From assembly GCA_014529385.2 (NCBI GenBank), contig CM043959.1, forward strand, positions 53,515,253 to 53,579,252: a DNA stretch of 64,000 bases, in the 5' to 3' direction. Shown here piece after piece: positions 33,071 to 44,229 of this stretch. Position numbers and translations under genes: made by a program. Position 1 is the stretch's first letter, and every line of letters starts with the position of its first letter. Below the pieces are notes generated by a model. It saw only the letters and a list, made by a program, of their open reading frames with translations, was not told where the DNA came from and did no database searches. Origin of the DNA: Adiantum capillus-veneris (Eukaryota > Streptophyta > Polypodiopsida > Polypodiales > Pteridaceae).

Positions 33071-34609
33071 TAGTACCTTGTCTTCATGCCGAAGGACAGC
33101 TTTGGGTTGTAGCACCTCTTCTTGGTCTTCAACTTCGGGAGGGTCTTCAATAATTGGTTCAGTTGGTGGCTCTCCTTTGTAGGGCTTAAGTAGGCTTACA
33201 TGAAAGGCATTGTGTATGAGCCAATGGTTGGGTAACTTGAGTTGATAAGCCGTCTCATTGATGGGCTTCAAGATTTGGAAAGGACCATAGTATCTTTTTG
33301 CTAGTTTAGCATAATACTTTTGATGGCCCGTAGGATTTTTGCCCGTCGTTTGCCTTAATCGAGCCTTAGGAAACTTGAGTAAGACCCAATCATTTTGTTT
33401 GAACATTAAGGCTCTTCTGTGCTTATCAGCAGCAGCTTTTTGCCTTTGTTGAGAGATGGATATAGCCTCCCTAATCTTTTGAAAAGATTCTTGTAGGTCA
33501 CGGCTATACTCATCGACGACGAAGATTTTCCCATGTACTTTGAGTGGCAAGGGACTTTTAGGTCTTCCCTCAATGATCTCAAAAGGTGCTTTTCCCGTAG
33601 AAGTATGTACAGTATTATTGTAGGCATACTCTACAAGAGGTAAGTACTTTTCCCATTGTGAGCGTTGATCTACTTCGGTAACATAAGTCTTGAGTAGATC
33701 GAGTATCGTAAGATTGGCTATCTCACTTTGGCCATCCGTTTGTGGGTGATAGGCCGAAGAGAAATTCAATCTTGTTCCTAGATTTTCAAAGAGACCTTTC
33801 CAGAAATTACTGGTCATTCTAGGATCTCTATCTGACACGATGGATGTGGGTAATCCATGGTGCTTGAAAATCTGAGATATGAAGAGAGTTGCCATTTGAT
33901 GTGCCTTAATAGTCTTTTTGACAGGAATAAAATGTGCTTGCTTACTAAACGTGTCGACTATTGTCCATATTCCTGTATTCCCATGGATAGACTTGGGTAA
34001 TCCAAAGATGAAATCCATGGATATACTCTCCCATGGTGAATTTGGAATAGGCAATGGCTGGAGTAATCCAGGTGTCTTCCCTCTATCATACTTGGTCTTT
34101 CGGCATACTACACATTTTGATACATACTCTTGTATGTCCACTTTCATGGTAGGCCAATAGAAGTACGTCTCTACTCCTTGGAGAGTAGGTTGAATACCTC
34201 TATGCTCCGCATATGGAGGAGCATGGGATTCATACATAAATTTCTTACGAAGGGAATGGGTAACACATAGCCTATTGCCGTGGAGAAGATAACCATCCTG
34301 CAAGGTGAATGGTTCCTCTTTCTTCCCCAAAGCAAGGGCTGACATTATGTCTCTAAAGTCAGGGTCAGTAGCATACTCATCTATTATAGAGGATAGATCA
34401 TGGTGAGTAGCTACAGACACCGCATTAACTTTTGGTCGTCGTGAAAGTGCATTGGCAACTTGATTGTGCTTACCAGCTATGTGAGCAATATGGAAATTAA
34501 ATTGCGAAAGAAAATTTGCCCACCTCATTTGTTTGTCCGAAAGCTTGGTTTGTGTCATGAAATACTTGAGACTTTGGTGGTCGGTTCGTAGGATAAATGG
34601 AGTCCCCAA
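33068..34609 (-). pseudogene. RNase H C-terminal half and integrase (A2)
   Basis: 513 unbroken codons. RNase H: LRTDHQSLKYF (Asp) and AGKHNQVANALSRR, in which the usual catalytic Asp (V-A-D-A-L-S) is Asn. Integrase: HHCC finger (HRGIQPTLQGVETYFYWP, KCVVCRKTKYD); catalytic residues in MDFIFGLPKS, SDRDPRM and DGQSEIAN, with D-35-E spacing. C-terminal domain GPFQILKPINE and FHVSLLKPYKGE. The frame ends at the TGA within the chromodomain. The upstream half is out of frame because of a one-base deletion near 34,632. Confidence 0.92.
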
Positions 34610-34629
34610 TAGGTAGTGCTTCCATGTGT

Positions 34630-36711
34630 CTAGGCATGTAGAACAGCTAAAAGCTCTTTCTCATAAATGCCCAAGACTCGTTCATCAATATCGAGCCTTC
34701 GGCTCTCATATGCTATGGCATGCCCTTCTTGAAACAAAACTGCTCCAAGGCAATCATCACAAGCATCACATTGGACCTCAAATGGCTTTGAGAGATCCGG
34801 AAGCATGAGGGTTGGTTGGGAAGTAATTTTCTCTTTGAGATTTTCAAAAGCATTTTGCTCCTTAGCAGTCCATACAAACTTAACGTTCTTCTTAGTTAAG
34901 TCGTGTAGTGGTCCTGCTACTTGAGAGAATTTTGCTATGAAGCGTCTATAGTATGCACACATATCAACAAAGCTTCTTAGCTCATGTAGAATTCTTGGGT
35001 TAGGCCATGCTTTTATTACCTCTAACTTTGATGGATCCATTTGGATACCATCTTTAGAGATAATATGACCTAGGTATTGAATCTCTTGAAGGAAGAATTC
35101 GCTTTTCTTTTGGTTGAGATAAAGCTTGTTCTCCCTCAATGCTTGAAAAATCACTTGGAGATGTTGCTTATGTTCCTCCAAAGGCTTGGAGTAGATGATG
35201 ATATCATCAAAGAACACTCCAGTGAATTTACGATATGGTCTAAAAATTTTCTCCATCAAACGATTGAACGTAGCTGGTGCATTAGTCAAGCCAAAAGGCA
35301 TGACTAGATATTCATAAAGACCAAACGTTGTGCGAAACGCGGTCTTTAAGATATCTTCATCCACTATCCTTATTTGATGATAGCCACTCTTAAGGTCAAT
35401 CCTACTGAAGTATGTAGAGCCTTGTAGCTTATCAAACAGATCTTCTGCCCGAGGTACGGGAAATCTGTTTTTGATAGTGATATGGTTTAATGCTCGATAG
35501 TCCACACACATATGGTATGTACCATCTTTCTTTTGTACTAAAAGGACTGGAGAACAAAAGGGAGAGGAACTAGGCCTCACCATCCCTTTGTCTACCAGCT
35601 CTTGTACTTGCCTCATGATCTCCTCTTGTTGAGCTTGTGAGACTCGATAAGGAGGCTTGTTAGGTGGTGAGCTTCCAGGAAGGAGCTCAATACGATAGTC
35701 ATCATCCCCTCGTTTTGGAGGTAAGTCCATAGGGATATCATCGATGAACACATCTTGGAATCCTTTTAGAAAATTAGACAAGTCTAACTCTTCTTGATTC
35801 CTACCATTTACATTTGATGAAACATTAGTATCTTTTAGAGACTCTTTGATAAAAATCATGTACGCAGAAACTGAGCTCTTCATTGACTTATCAAAAGAAA
35901 GAGGATTTACAAGTGGAATAGTGCGACCACGCTCACTAGCATCTATATACATGTTCTTTCCCCTGTAGGTGAAGTAGATTCTCCTTTCAGGGAACTTCAT
36001 GTTGGCAGCCATGCGATCAAACCATGGTGCTCCTAGGATAACATCCTCATGTTGGAGAGGAGAGATGAAGAAGTCTTCTTTGTCGACATAGCTTTGGACA
36101 TGAAGCCTCAACTTCCTAATCAAGGGAGTAACGGAGGCTTGTTGTCCCTTGAAAGCTGCATCAGCCACTACTATATCTCCCATCTCAAAAGCTTGAATGC
36201 CCAACTTGGTGGCCAACTCCATTGATATGAAGTTGAGAGTAGAGCCAGGGTCAAACAAGATGAAGGCATCATGCTCTCTTACCTTTCCCCAAGCATAGGA
36301 AAGTGATGATCCTTTGCAATGAGCATCCTCTTTTGGAGCTTCGATGGTAGAAGCCCTAGGAATCTCATTGCGAGCATTCTTCTTGGGGCAAGAACGATAG
36401 CCATGTCCTTGCTCCCCACACTTGAAACACTTATGGTCCTTGCGAAAAGCTTCAAGCTCTTCAGGAGAGAGTTTGTTTTTACCTTTGTAAACTCCCTTCT
36501 CCTTGGACCGATTGTTGTTGTTGTTGTTGGAATTGGCTTGGGAAGTATTTTGAACATTGGTTTTTTCCTTTGCATCATGTTTGTCTTTGTTTTCCATGGG
36601 CTTGACATTACGTCTAGCCCCTTGATGGAAATTGATGCGTGAAGCAACCATGGTGTGATGGATTACTTTGCTAATAGTACCAGGCCGTTGAGAGTTGATG
36701 TATTCGGCCAT
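34630..36711 (-). pseudogene. Gag C-terminus, protease, RT, RNase H N-terminal half (A2)
   Basis: 693 unbroken codons. Order: capsid end, knuckle CFKCGEQGHGYRSC, protease active site ILFDPGSTLNFIS (Pro instead of Ser/Thr), DVILGAPWFD, RT motifs [66 protein letters not shown], catalytic box VFFDDIIIYS, thumb, then RNase H QCDACDDCLGAVL and YEKELLAVLHA. It stops at a TAG produced by loss of one C where A1 reads GCCCTAGAC. The polyprotein is one frame with the gag region, apart from the stops there. Confidence 0.93.
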
Positions 36712-37160
36712 CTCTTCAGGTAATCCCGCACAGAATTGCTGCCTTTGCTCGGCAAAGTATATCTTTTGAAAGACAGTAGCCTTGAGATGTAAATCCCAAA
36801 ACTTGTCGACATATTTGTGATAGACTCATGGGAGAGGAGCTTCAAGCTGCGCCATTCGGTAAGCACTTTGTCCTTTGTATCGCTTGCAAGGAATTGCTTC
36901 ATGATGGAAACTCGTAGAGTTTTCCATGTCTTTGGGGCTTCACCATTTCAACGAAGGCTAGCCCACCATTGACGAGCTGATTTTTGGAAGTGCATAGCTA
37001 CATGGCATAGCTTAGAGGACTCTGTGAAGCCCTCATCTCTAAAGGCCGCATCAAATTGCCGAATGAAGGCCAACACTTTGTCGGTAGCACCAAAGGTGCC
37101 ATCATAGGTGAGAAAAGAGATACTCTTTCCTCCCTCTTTGAACTTCTTTAGCTTTTGTGA
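36663..37160 (-). pseudogene. Capsid domain of A2 gag
   Basis: The frame gives KFKEGGKSISFLTYDGTFG, ATDKVLAFIRQFDAAF and SARQWWASLR, the core of a Ty3 capsid; the corresponding segment is deleted in A1. A TGA follows SLR (where Trp or Arg is likely), and a tandem TGA-TGA lies just upstream near 37,168-37,173. Confidence 0.8.
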
Positions 37161-37166
37161 CCTTCA

Positions 37167-37487
37167 TCATGCAGGAAATGATTTGCGATGTCCTCCTCTC
37201 TTGTATTCTCTAGGAGAATAGCCATAACTTTCGTCGGAAGAGGAGGAAGGTGAAGAAGAAGGAGAAGAGGGTGACCTCTTCCTAGCCCTTTTATTCCTTT
37301 GTTTCCTCTCTTGCCTTTCAGAATGATGAGGAGAAGGACTATGTGTTGATCTTTTCCTCTTAGGGAGAGTGGGCGATCGTCTAGACCGCCGTCTTCCTGG
37401 AGCCACATCTTCAGAGGAACTTAAACTTTCATTGCTTCCTTGCTCTTTGGATGCCTCCTCTCGAATGGGAGAGAGTCTTCTTTTGGA
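37167..37487 (-). pseudogene. RS-like basic region of A2 gag
   Basis: Contains APGRRRSRRSPTLPKRKRS, then KRARKRSPSSPSSSPSSSS. It aligns with the A1 gag region and shares its Ser/Arg/Lys/Pro composition. The frame ends at a tandem TGA-TGA after KSFPA. Confidence 0.75.
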
Positions 37488-37751
37488 GAGTTTTAGCGGG
37501 AAGAGAAAGGAAAAAGACTAGAGTGCAAAGAAGCTTGAAATACAGAATAGGAAAGTGGGTAGCATGGTGCGATCGCAATCATATCATGGTTCTAGTGCAA
37601 AAGATCGATTTCGACAGCGGTTGGTGACAAGGCGACGAAATGGCAGACGTTGGGTGGAAAATCAATAAATTTTTGACACTAACCATTCCCATATTGGGCT
37701 TACATTGTAATGCCACGTGATTTGTTGACACCCCAATCAATGGTTTCATGT
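37488..37751 (-). other. Unmatched 264-bp segment inside A2 gag
   Basis: A2 and A1 match on both sides, but between these points A2 has about 264 bp unrelated to the 80 or so bp in A1. The segment has no ORF continuous with gag and no intron-like consensus that I can defend. It may be a captured sequence or a rearranged leader. Confidence 0.6.
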
Positions 37752-37900
37752 ACTTCGGCTTGCAAAGCAGGGTTGCCCATAGCTTGCTTCAACCTTATGA
37801 CGAGATAATTCACAAACATGGGAGCATCATCATTAGCACCTTCATGTGCAAAATCAAAGCTATCAATGTTCATTCTACTCTCTTGATTATTGTCAGCCAT
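37752..37900 (-). pseudogene. Gag N-terminus of A2
   Basis: ATG at 37,900 begins MADNNQESRMNIDSFDFAHEGANDDAPMFVNYLV, matching A1 at 12,390. The similarity ends after about 50 codons. Confidence 0.8.
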
Positions 37901-38301
37901 GTTAACAAAATTTATGTATGTACTTAGTGTATGCTTTGGCAATTCAAAACCTTAGTTGCCACTCCTCTTAGCCTTTGAAAATCGGCTCTTAAGTATCTAC
38001 ACCCACGGCTCGAAGTGGTTAATTATAGAGAGTAGAGGAGTAGGTCTAACATAGCAGAGTTGCCAAGGGCTAGCTCCTTTCGGACTTCTTATGGCTCAAT
38101 AATGGTAAAGCCGTAGGCAAGTCTGAAAAGACTCCATTATTAAGTCCAAAGCTCCCGAGGTGTGCACCATCCCCCACATAGTGGGCTTAACAAAACCGAT
38201 AATAGATCCCAGTTCCACTTACCCTAATACAATTAACAACATCAACCATTTATAGGCTACTTAAGGACCTCTCTTTTTAAGCAAGAAAAGAGAAACCAAA
38301 T
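37901..38301 (-). other. A2 5' leader
   Basis: Non-coding stretch between the primer site and the gag start. It is partly shared with A1 at 12,166-12,389. Confidence 0.7.
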
Positions 38302-38313
38302 GCTCTGATACCA
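38302..38313 (-). other. Initiator tRNA-Met primer-binding site (A2)
   Basis: The minus strand reads TGGTATCAGAGC, one base after the 5' LTR end, the standard plant tRNA-iMet site. Confidence 0.92.
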
Positions 38314-38314
38314 A

Positions 38315-39913
38315 TGTAATGAAATTGGTCTATTTAACTTGAGAGTAGCGGAAATTAATGAGAGTACTTTTGAGAAATGACTTTGTGAGCATAACGGGTG
38401 AACATAATTGAAGATAGCAACATAATCATAGCAATTAGTTAACTTGGCATGAACAATACTTTTGCAAGAGAGAGAATTTAGAGAACATGACAACAGTTGA
38501 GGACCGGATTTATGTGGAGCCGGTCCCCCCTCCAATAGGCATTTGTATTATGATTTCTCCCATTAAGAGAGACTTGTTACAATACAATCTTTGTGTTCCT
38601 TGTGACCTAGGTGATGCAATGAAGATGGAAAGCTTCATGCATCACAAACATAACATAAATTTGAAGAAAGCTTTAACTATCCCAAGCCTAAGTCCCAAGA
38701 CCTCAAACACCTTCGAAGGTGGAGAGAACTAGCAGGGAATGAGGGTAGGGAAGAGGAAGAAGAAACATTTCGTAGGAGAAAGAATTAGTTCCTCACTTAT
38801 CATAACTCTTGTTGCTAGCATACATAATAGCATAGTACTGAAGAAGAAGGAGATGGAAAGCTTAAGCATCGAAGCATGGCTCTTGGTTGGATTTGCACTC
38901 CATATCCAAGAGTGTTGGTGTAGGCTCTCAACCTCTACTTGCTTGGAGAAGGAGAGGGAGCTCTTGCACTTTGCATAGCACACAATGAGAGTGTTTGTGA
39001 GTGTGTCTGGGTGAGTATACCCCCTAAGCAACCCCCCTCCTTGCTAGGTCGACCCCCTCTTCTAGCTCATTATTGAAGCTCATTGGCTCTTGCCAAGCCT
39101 AGCCAATCACAAGCTTGGGCCATTTCTAGCAATAGGTGTATTCTTGGGTCAAGTGTCTCCCTTTCCCCTTTGAGAGAGAGGACTTGATAAATGCAAAAAC
39201 AATTAGATAAGTCCAGTAATTTATCATTGGACCCCTTTGAAGCTTAGCCAATAGGATTCAAGCATCTCATGAAGGTAACATAGGTAGGGGCCTGACATGT
39301 GTCCCTGCTGCCTCTTTAAGCTTGGGCCTTCCTTGTGTGTGTGAGTGTGTGTTCTCTCTCTATCCCCTAGGAAAAGGGCTCGCCCCCCCTCTTGTAGGGA
39401 TACTTTTGACTTTTGGTGCTCAAGCACCTTAGTCATCAAGCATGACAATGCACTTGAACTAGGGGTGTTCCCACAAGCATCTCTGGCAAGCATGTCAAAG
39501 CACCTCGATCACCTTAATCAAGTAGCAAGTCAAGCACCTCAAGCATGTAGCACGTCAAGCACTTCTAGCATGACAAGCACCTCAAGCACGACAAGCACCT
39601 CGAGCTTGGGCCGAGTTCCCGCCTCAAGCTCAGCCCTAGCTTACCTAAGGTCAAAGGACTTTTACACACATTTTTGGAGGTCTTCAATGAAGCTAACCCT
39701 AAGGTCTTATGCTCCATTGGTTAGCCTTGCTCTTTGATAGACCATCTCTCATTTGGGCCCCTTTACCATTGGCCCCGTGTTGAGATAGATCTATAAGCAC
39801 ATATAAGCACATATCTATATCTTAACACTTGTTCCCGTTTATTCTCCCACATTAAGTGATCAATTTAATATGAGAAAATCATTTGGGTTGGTTAGATATT
39901 AGATTTTATGACA
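38315..39913 (-). repeat. 5' LTR of A2
   Basis: 1,599 bp, matching 30,951-32,576. The length difference (27 bp) lies mostly in the CAAGCACCT minisatellite. Confidence 0.92.
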
Positions 39914-40800
39914 AAGTATGAGGTTGGTGACAACATTTTTTGCCTCGTGAGTATTTCTATTGGATGTGTGTATCTTATCATTGCTCGATTTTCTTTAGGT
40001 GAAGGAGGTTGTTGGCCCAACACTGGTTGAGGCTCGTCTCTCCATTGGGCTGCATTATTTGGGCTGATTTGGTACCTAAGCGGAGGCGGCAATGGTCGCA
40101 ACCCCTGTGTTCCATATGACCTCTCCCTCATGTAATTCTTGTTGTGAAAACACTCATTCGTCTCGTGATTGGTCCACTTTTGCTCGATCATACACCACTT
40201 CAAGACACATGGTGCATTTGTTGCTAATGGTGGTTGTGTACATTGAGGTTCTGCCGATAGCTTTGGTTCATCTTCCTTATCACTTCTTCGACTATTTGAT
40301 CAACATTCAGCATGGTTGGAGCCTGAACACTCCCCTTTATTGTGGATTCACTCGTGGTAGAAGAGGCATTGTTGGTCGTATTGTCTACATCTTCTGTTAC
40401 CTATCCATAAACCTTACAGTTGTCAAGAAGATACAATGCTTCTCTAGTAACTTGTTCAAATGTGGTGCAAGCTTTCAAATGCAGGTCCTTCTTGAGAGTT
40501 TTGTTTTTCAAACCATCTATAAAGAGAGCTAATAATCTCTCATCTTGTGGTGGCTCTTTTACAGGACATCTCTCTATGTATTGTTTGAAGCGAAGCTTCC
40601 TTCACTTTTTGGTTCTCTTTTTGCTTGAAGGCATAGATTTGGGACACAATATTGTGCTTTATTCTCGTTTTTTTAAGAATTCCTATGCAAATTTGTGTAG
40701 AACTTGCTTTATATTAGGAAATCTTTGTTCTTCAATGGTTGAACCATGTCAAGGCTGTTCCTTCCAATGTTAACCCAGATCCCTCATACTGAGTGTGAAA
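39914..40800 (-). pseudogene. Ty3 gag of B2, C-terminal part
   Basis: On the minus strand, ERLLALFIDGLKNKTLKKDL and TTFEQVTREALYLLD are the Ty3 capsid C-terminal text (about 40,600-40,390). Downstream, KWCMIEQKWTNHETNECF is a zinc-finger-like motif, shared with element D in nearly the same form. It is followed by PVLGQQPPSP, also shared with D. The frame is cut at 39,913 by A2 and resumes at 30,950. Stops and shifts interrupt it. Confidence 0.75.
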
Positions 40801-41056
40801 ATTTGCCACTTTTTCGACTTTCAAAACTTGCTTGAAGAGAGAAAAATGTGCAGGATGTCCCAACCCATTGTACTTCTTAGCAACACACTTCCTACTTGTG
40901 ATAGACACATTTTTTGTGTTTCAACAACCATTCTCACAACTCCAAGTCCTCTTGTGAGGACATCTCTAGTCTCGTAACCCCCGTTGGGAACTATAGCTAG
41001 AGTTCTCTCTATGGCTCTTTCCTTTGGTCACACAGCTCTTATATATGTCCAGGTAT

Positions 41057-42061
41057 CTATAACTCTAGTTGTATAAATTGGGCTTGGAGCTTCATTGTAG
41101 ATATTAGAACCCTTGAACCCAAAGATCCCATCGATCTCGGTAGTGAAAATTGTGAGTGGTGGAATGAGTCTGGAATGCACTTTTTGTTCGGACTCAATCT
41201 CCCTATTTTTGGTCTTGTCTCCGATACAATTGATCTGAATGTGCTAGGAGTGACATCATATATGATGGAGTGGGCCTCCAAATTTTGTTTATCTCTCAAG
41301 CTCCTTACAATCTACTATGGAGTATCTTCATCCATACTTATCAAGCATGGTTATATGGGTATCTATGCCTCTAATGTATGTAAAGACATACAATCCTTTG
41401 TGCTCTGAAAACTCTCCTATGTAAGGCTTGTCACACTTGTAGTGGAGCATTTGCTTGTCATTATCATATTTGTACAGCCCGACATGGGTGTTGTCCGTGT
41501 TGACTCGTGTTGTTTCATTCACTTGCCTTAGTTTTACATTTGGAGTGTCCAACTTAGGTGGCTTATCCTTTGGTTCTATGTCAACTTTGTGTTTTGTGCT
41601 TGTCATTCCCCATTTGTGCACAATTTAGAGATTTTGCACAACACAATACATTATTCCCTCATCATTGAAGTATTGATCACCACTATCGTCTATAGGCACT
41701 AGGTCAATAGGTCTCTCTTCTAATTTTATGCAGTAGCATTTATACCGTCTTTGTAAATTTTTCCACTCTGGTTGTTTTCAAGCGCAATAGTTTCATTGTG
41801 GGTACTGGTTGATGAACACCCTCCCATGTTTGTTCCCTCTTTAAAACTCACACTTTTGAATCCCTCAGTCATGTAGATATGGGATCTCTTTGATGACGTA
41901 TCAGAGAGACTTTCCATAGGGATTGGCTCTAAGGGAGGAAATGGTCCCTGATTCACACTCTCTTCAGTGGAAATATTGCTCACTTTGTATCCTATGGAAG
42001 GGTTTCTAATAGGGTAAAACCTACGTAATCTCAAATACATTAAAAAAAAACACTCTTGCAA
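41057..42061 (-). pseudogene. Ty3 gag-like N-terminal region (B2)
   Basis: Three frames (42,061-41,726, 41,621-41,328, 41,299-41,057). The phrase RSHIYMTEGFKSVSFKEGTNMGG recurs in modified form near 43,950, which supports coding origin. No catalytic motif is visible. Because it lies between the leader repeats and the capsid text, I assign it to gag. Confidence 0.55.
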
Positions 42062-43700
42062 AACCCTGACATGTTACCCCTTTGGCCACTTCCAAATCTT
42101 CTCTCTCAAGATCACCTCAAGCCAAAATGCTCTAGCCCTTGCAATCTATACATAAAACACTTGATGGCTATGAGTTTATAGCCGCTCTATTGGTAAAAAA
42201 TTCTTGAATTGACAAAACAATCACACTTTTAGCACAAAACCCATTTTTGCTTGCAGAACCCTCAAATGAGGTCCAAATTAAATTTTGAAAAGACCATTAT
42301 GCTTCTTGTAACTAGATCTAGCTATGGTACAATTTTGGTTTTAGTATGTAACATGGGAGCATGGATGGTGATCCAGGTACCTTAGTGGCAGAATGTGTTG
42401 AAACCTTACAAATAGGTTGCCCTTGGTACCCTTACACTAGTTATACGCTTTTTGTGTGATTTGGACTTTTTTAGGTGAGCTAAAAGTCAAACCCTAAGTC
42501 CGACTTTGTGGTTTTTCACTTCAAAGTGTTTTTAACCCTTTTGATCTACTTTTTGGATTCTTTTTAATGCAATCTTGCTTTAGGAAGTATTGTTTCTGAA
42601 GCTCTCTACTACGGATTGGAAAAGTCTCTACCAAATTTCTCAAATGGAGGACATAGATTGCAATCCATGTTCCATCACGTCTGGACTTGGGATTTGGTTA
42701 GTTGATAGAATATGATGTTTGCAGTCTATCCCGAATATCTTTTTGACTTGGATCATTTTTGGTGAGCCAAAGGTGAATTTCTGGGTTTGTTTGAGCGATT
42801 TTTGGATTCTTCATTTTTTGGTCTTTTAGGTCACTTTCTTCAACTTTTTTCCAAGTGTCTCTTTTGGGAAATGTGTTTCTATAAGTCTCAACTACTCACT
42901 CTTCAATTTTCAACCAAAATCTCTGTTGAGGTACAAGGATCGTGATCCATGTTCCACCTCCTTTTGACATGAAATTTGGTCACCTAGTAGTCTCTACTAT
43001 TTGGAGCTATTCCCGAAATCTTTTTGGATTACTAGCTTTTGGTGATTTTTCACAACTTTCTTGTTTTGAGTGTGATTTGGTTTCAATTTGATCCCAAAAT
43101 TTTGTTTCAATTGCTATCAATCAGATGGTCTCAATTCTGGTTCAATATATCTTTGGGAAATATAGATCGCGATCCATGTACCACCATAGAATAAAACTTA
43201 TCAGATTTCTTCTTGTGAGTTTTATCAGGTCCTCGGGCTACCACTTTTTGAGTTTTGATGAGCTTTTAGGTCTCTACCATCAAATCTCCAAAATTTTAGA
43301 GCTATGGTCTTATTTGCCAATAATATGGTTTTCAACCCTTTTTGCTTGATCTTTTTAGCCCAATTTGATGGCAATGGTTTCTACTTACCCTACTCCGATG
43401 TGTCGGAAAAAAACTTGGAACAAAAATGAACAAAACAGTGCAAATTAAAGTCATGAAGGAAAACAGAACAATACTCTCAAAGCATTGAGAAAATTTAAAG
43501 AATGAAATGCTTTTGTTATTTCACTCACAATTCTCTTTGCCTCTCAAGGATAGATCTAGCCGGTACCTCAACTCTAGACTCTATCAAACACTAAATCCAC
43601 ATCTAGATGCTTTACTGCTAAAGTGTAAATGGAATGGATGACATATATTTTGAAAGAACGTTGTAAATATGCACTAGGGCGCTCACCACCTAAGGATCAT
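42062..43700 (-). other. B2 leader with palindrome-cored repeats
   Basis: Minus-strand counterpart of 20,017-21,809. Diverged repeats each contain one palindrome, beginning at 42,359, 42,651, 42,933 and 43,160. The copy at 43,160 keeps GATCGCGATCCATGT; others carry single changes, often CG to TG or CA. Outside the palindromes the segment is AT-rich and non-coding. Confidence 0.8.
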
Positions 43701-43718
43701 TCCCCGACAATGGCACCG
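43701..43718 (-). other. tRNA-Asp-type primer-binding site (B2)
   Basis: The minus strand reads CGGTGCCATTGTCGGGGA, close to the tRNA-Asp complement. A short LTR end follows to about 43,810. Confidence 0.65.
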
Positions 43719-43810
43719 ATATTAGCGGGTCGCCACGATGAACGTTATAACTATTTGACACTAAGATACTAATGTCAATACTCAGAGAAGTGACTTGGAT
43801 AAGGCAAAGA
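43719..43810 (-). repeat. B2 LTR end, truncated
   Basis: Matches the last 90 or so bases of the B1 LTR (19,900-19,997). The rest has been lost where gag-like sequence begins. Confidence 0.6.
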
Positions 43811-44060
43811 GACTCTTGAAATTTCATGTAGTAGTGATCCATATCATCTTTGTAGATCTTTGCACTTTGATCATTTTTAAATTGATACTTCAAGTGCTAC
43901 AATTTCATTTTGGGTGTTGGCTGGAATGGTCCTGCTTCCATATTCGATCCCTCCTTGAAACTTACCTTGTGGAATCCCTCAACCATGTAGGTATAAGATC
44001 TCTCCAATGATGTGTCGGATATGGACCGATGGACAAGTCGATGATTCTTCTTAACTCCAT
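43811..44060 (-). pseudogene. B-type gag fragment
   Basis: The minus strand encodes VEGFHKVSFKEGSNMEAG, similar to the gag text at about 41,830-41,900. Its placement next to an LTR end shows a rearrangement. Confidence 0.55.
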
Positions 44061-44229
44061 ACATTGTCCACTACCTCTGTAAGCCTTGTCAAGCTTCAAA
44101 AAAAACTTGATGGTACATTTTCCAATGCAATCAAGTTGCCACATAACCGATTCCTGGCAAAACTTCAAACACCCGTAAGTTGGCAATCGAGACTCGGATT
44201 GTCGATCCGAAAAGACCGACATAAGCATG

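Larger units (their letters stand above)
30951..39913 (-). mobile_element. Chromodomain Ty3/gypsy element A2, nearly complete
   Basis: 8,963 bp bounded by LTRs that start TG and end CA, with AAGTA duplicated on both sides. Reading on the minus strand, it has 5' LTR, tRNA-Met primer site, leader, gag, zinc knuckle, protease, RT, RNase H, integrase, chromodomain, polypurine tract and 3' LTR. The LTRs agree at about 98% by eye, apart from a minisatellite copy-number difference, so the insertion is relatively recent. Lesions remain: stops in gag, a one-base deletion in RNase H, a stop in the chromodomain and a catalytic substitution, so it is not autonomous as read. Confidence 0.95.

Noticed and set aside
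34626-34808. Plus-strand ORFs over A2 (also 35,077-35,307 and 36,319-36,642)
   Set aside because: They are antisense shadows of the pol frame, with no independent support.
37488-37751. Spliceosomal intron in A2 gag
   Set aside because: The edges do not give a convincing GT...AG pair with frame restoration, and A1 has different, not absent, sequence here.
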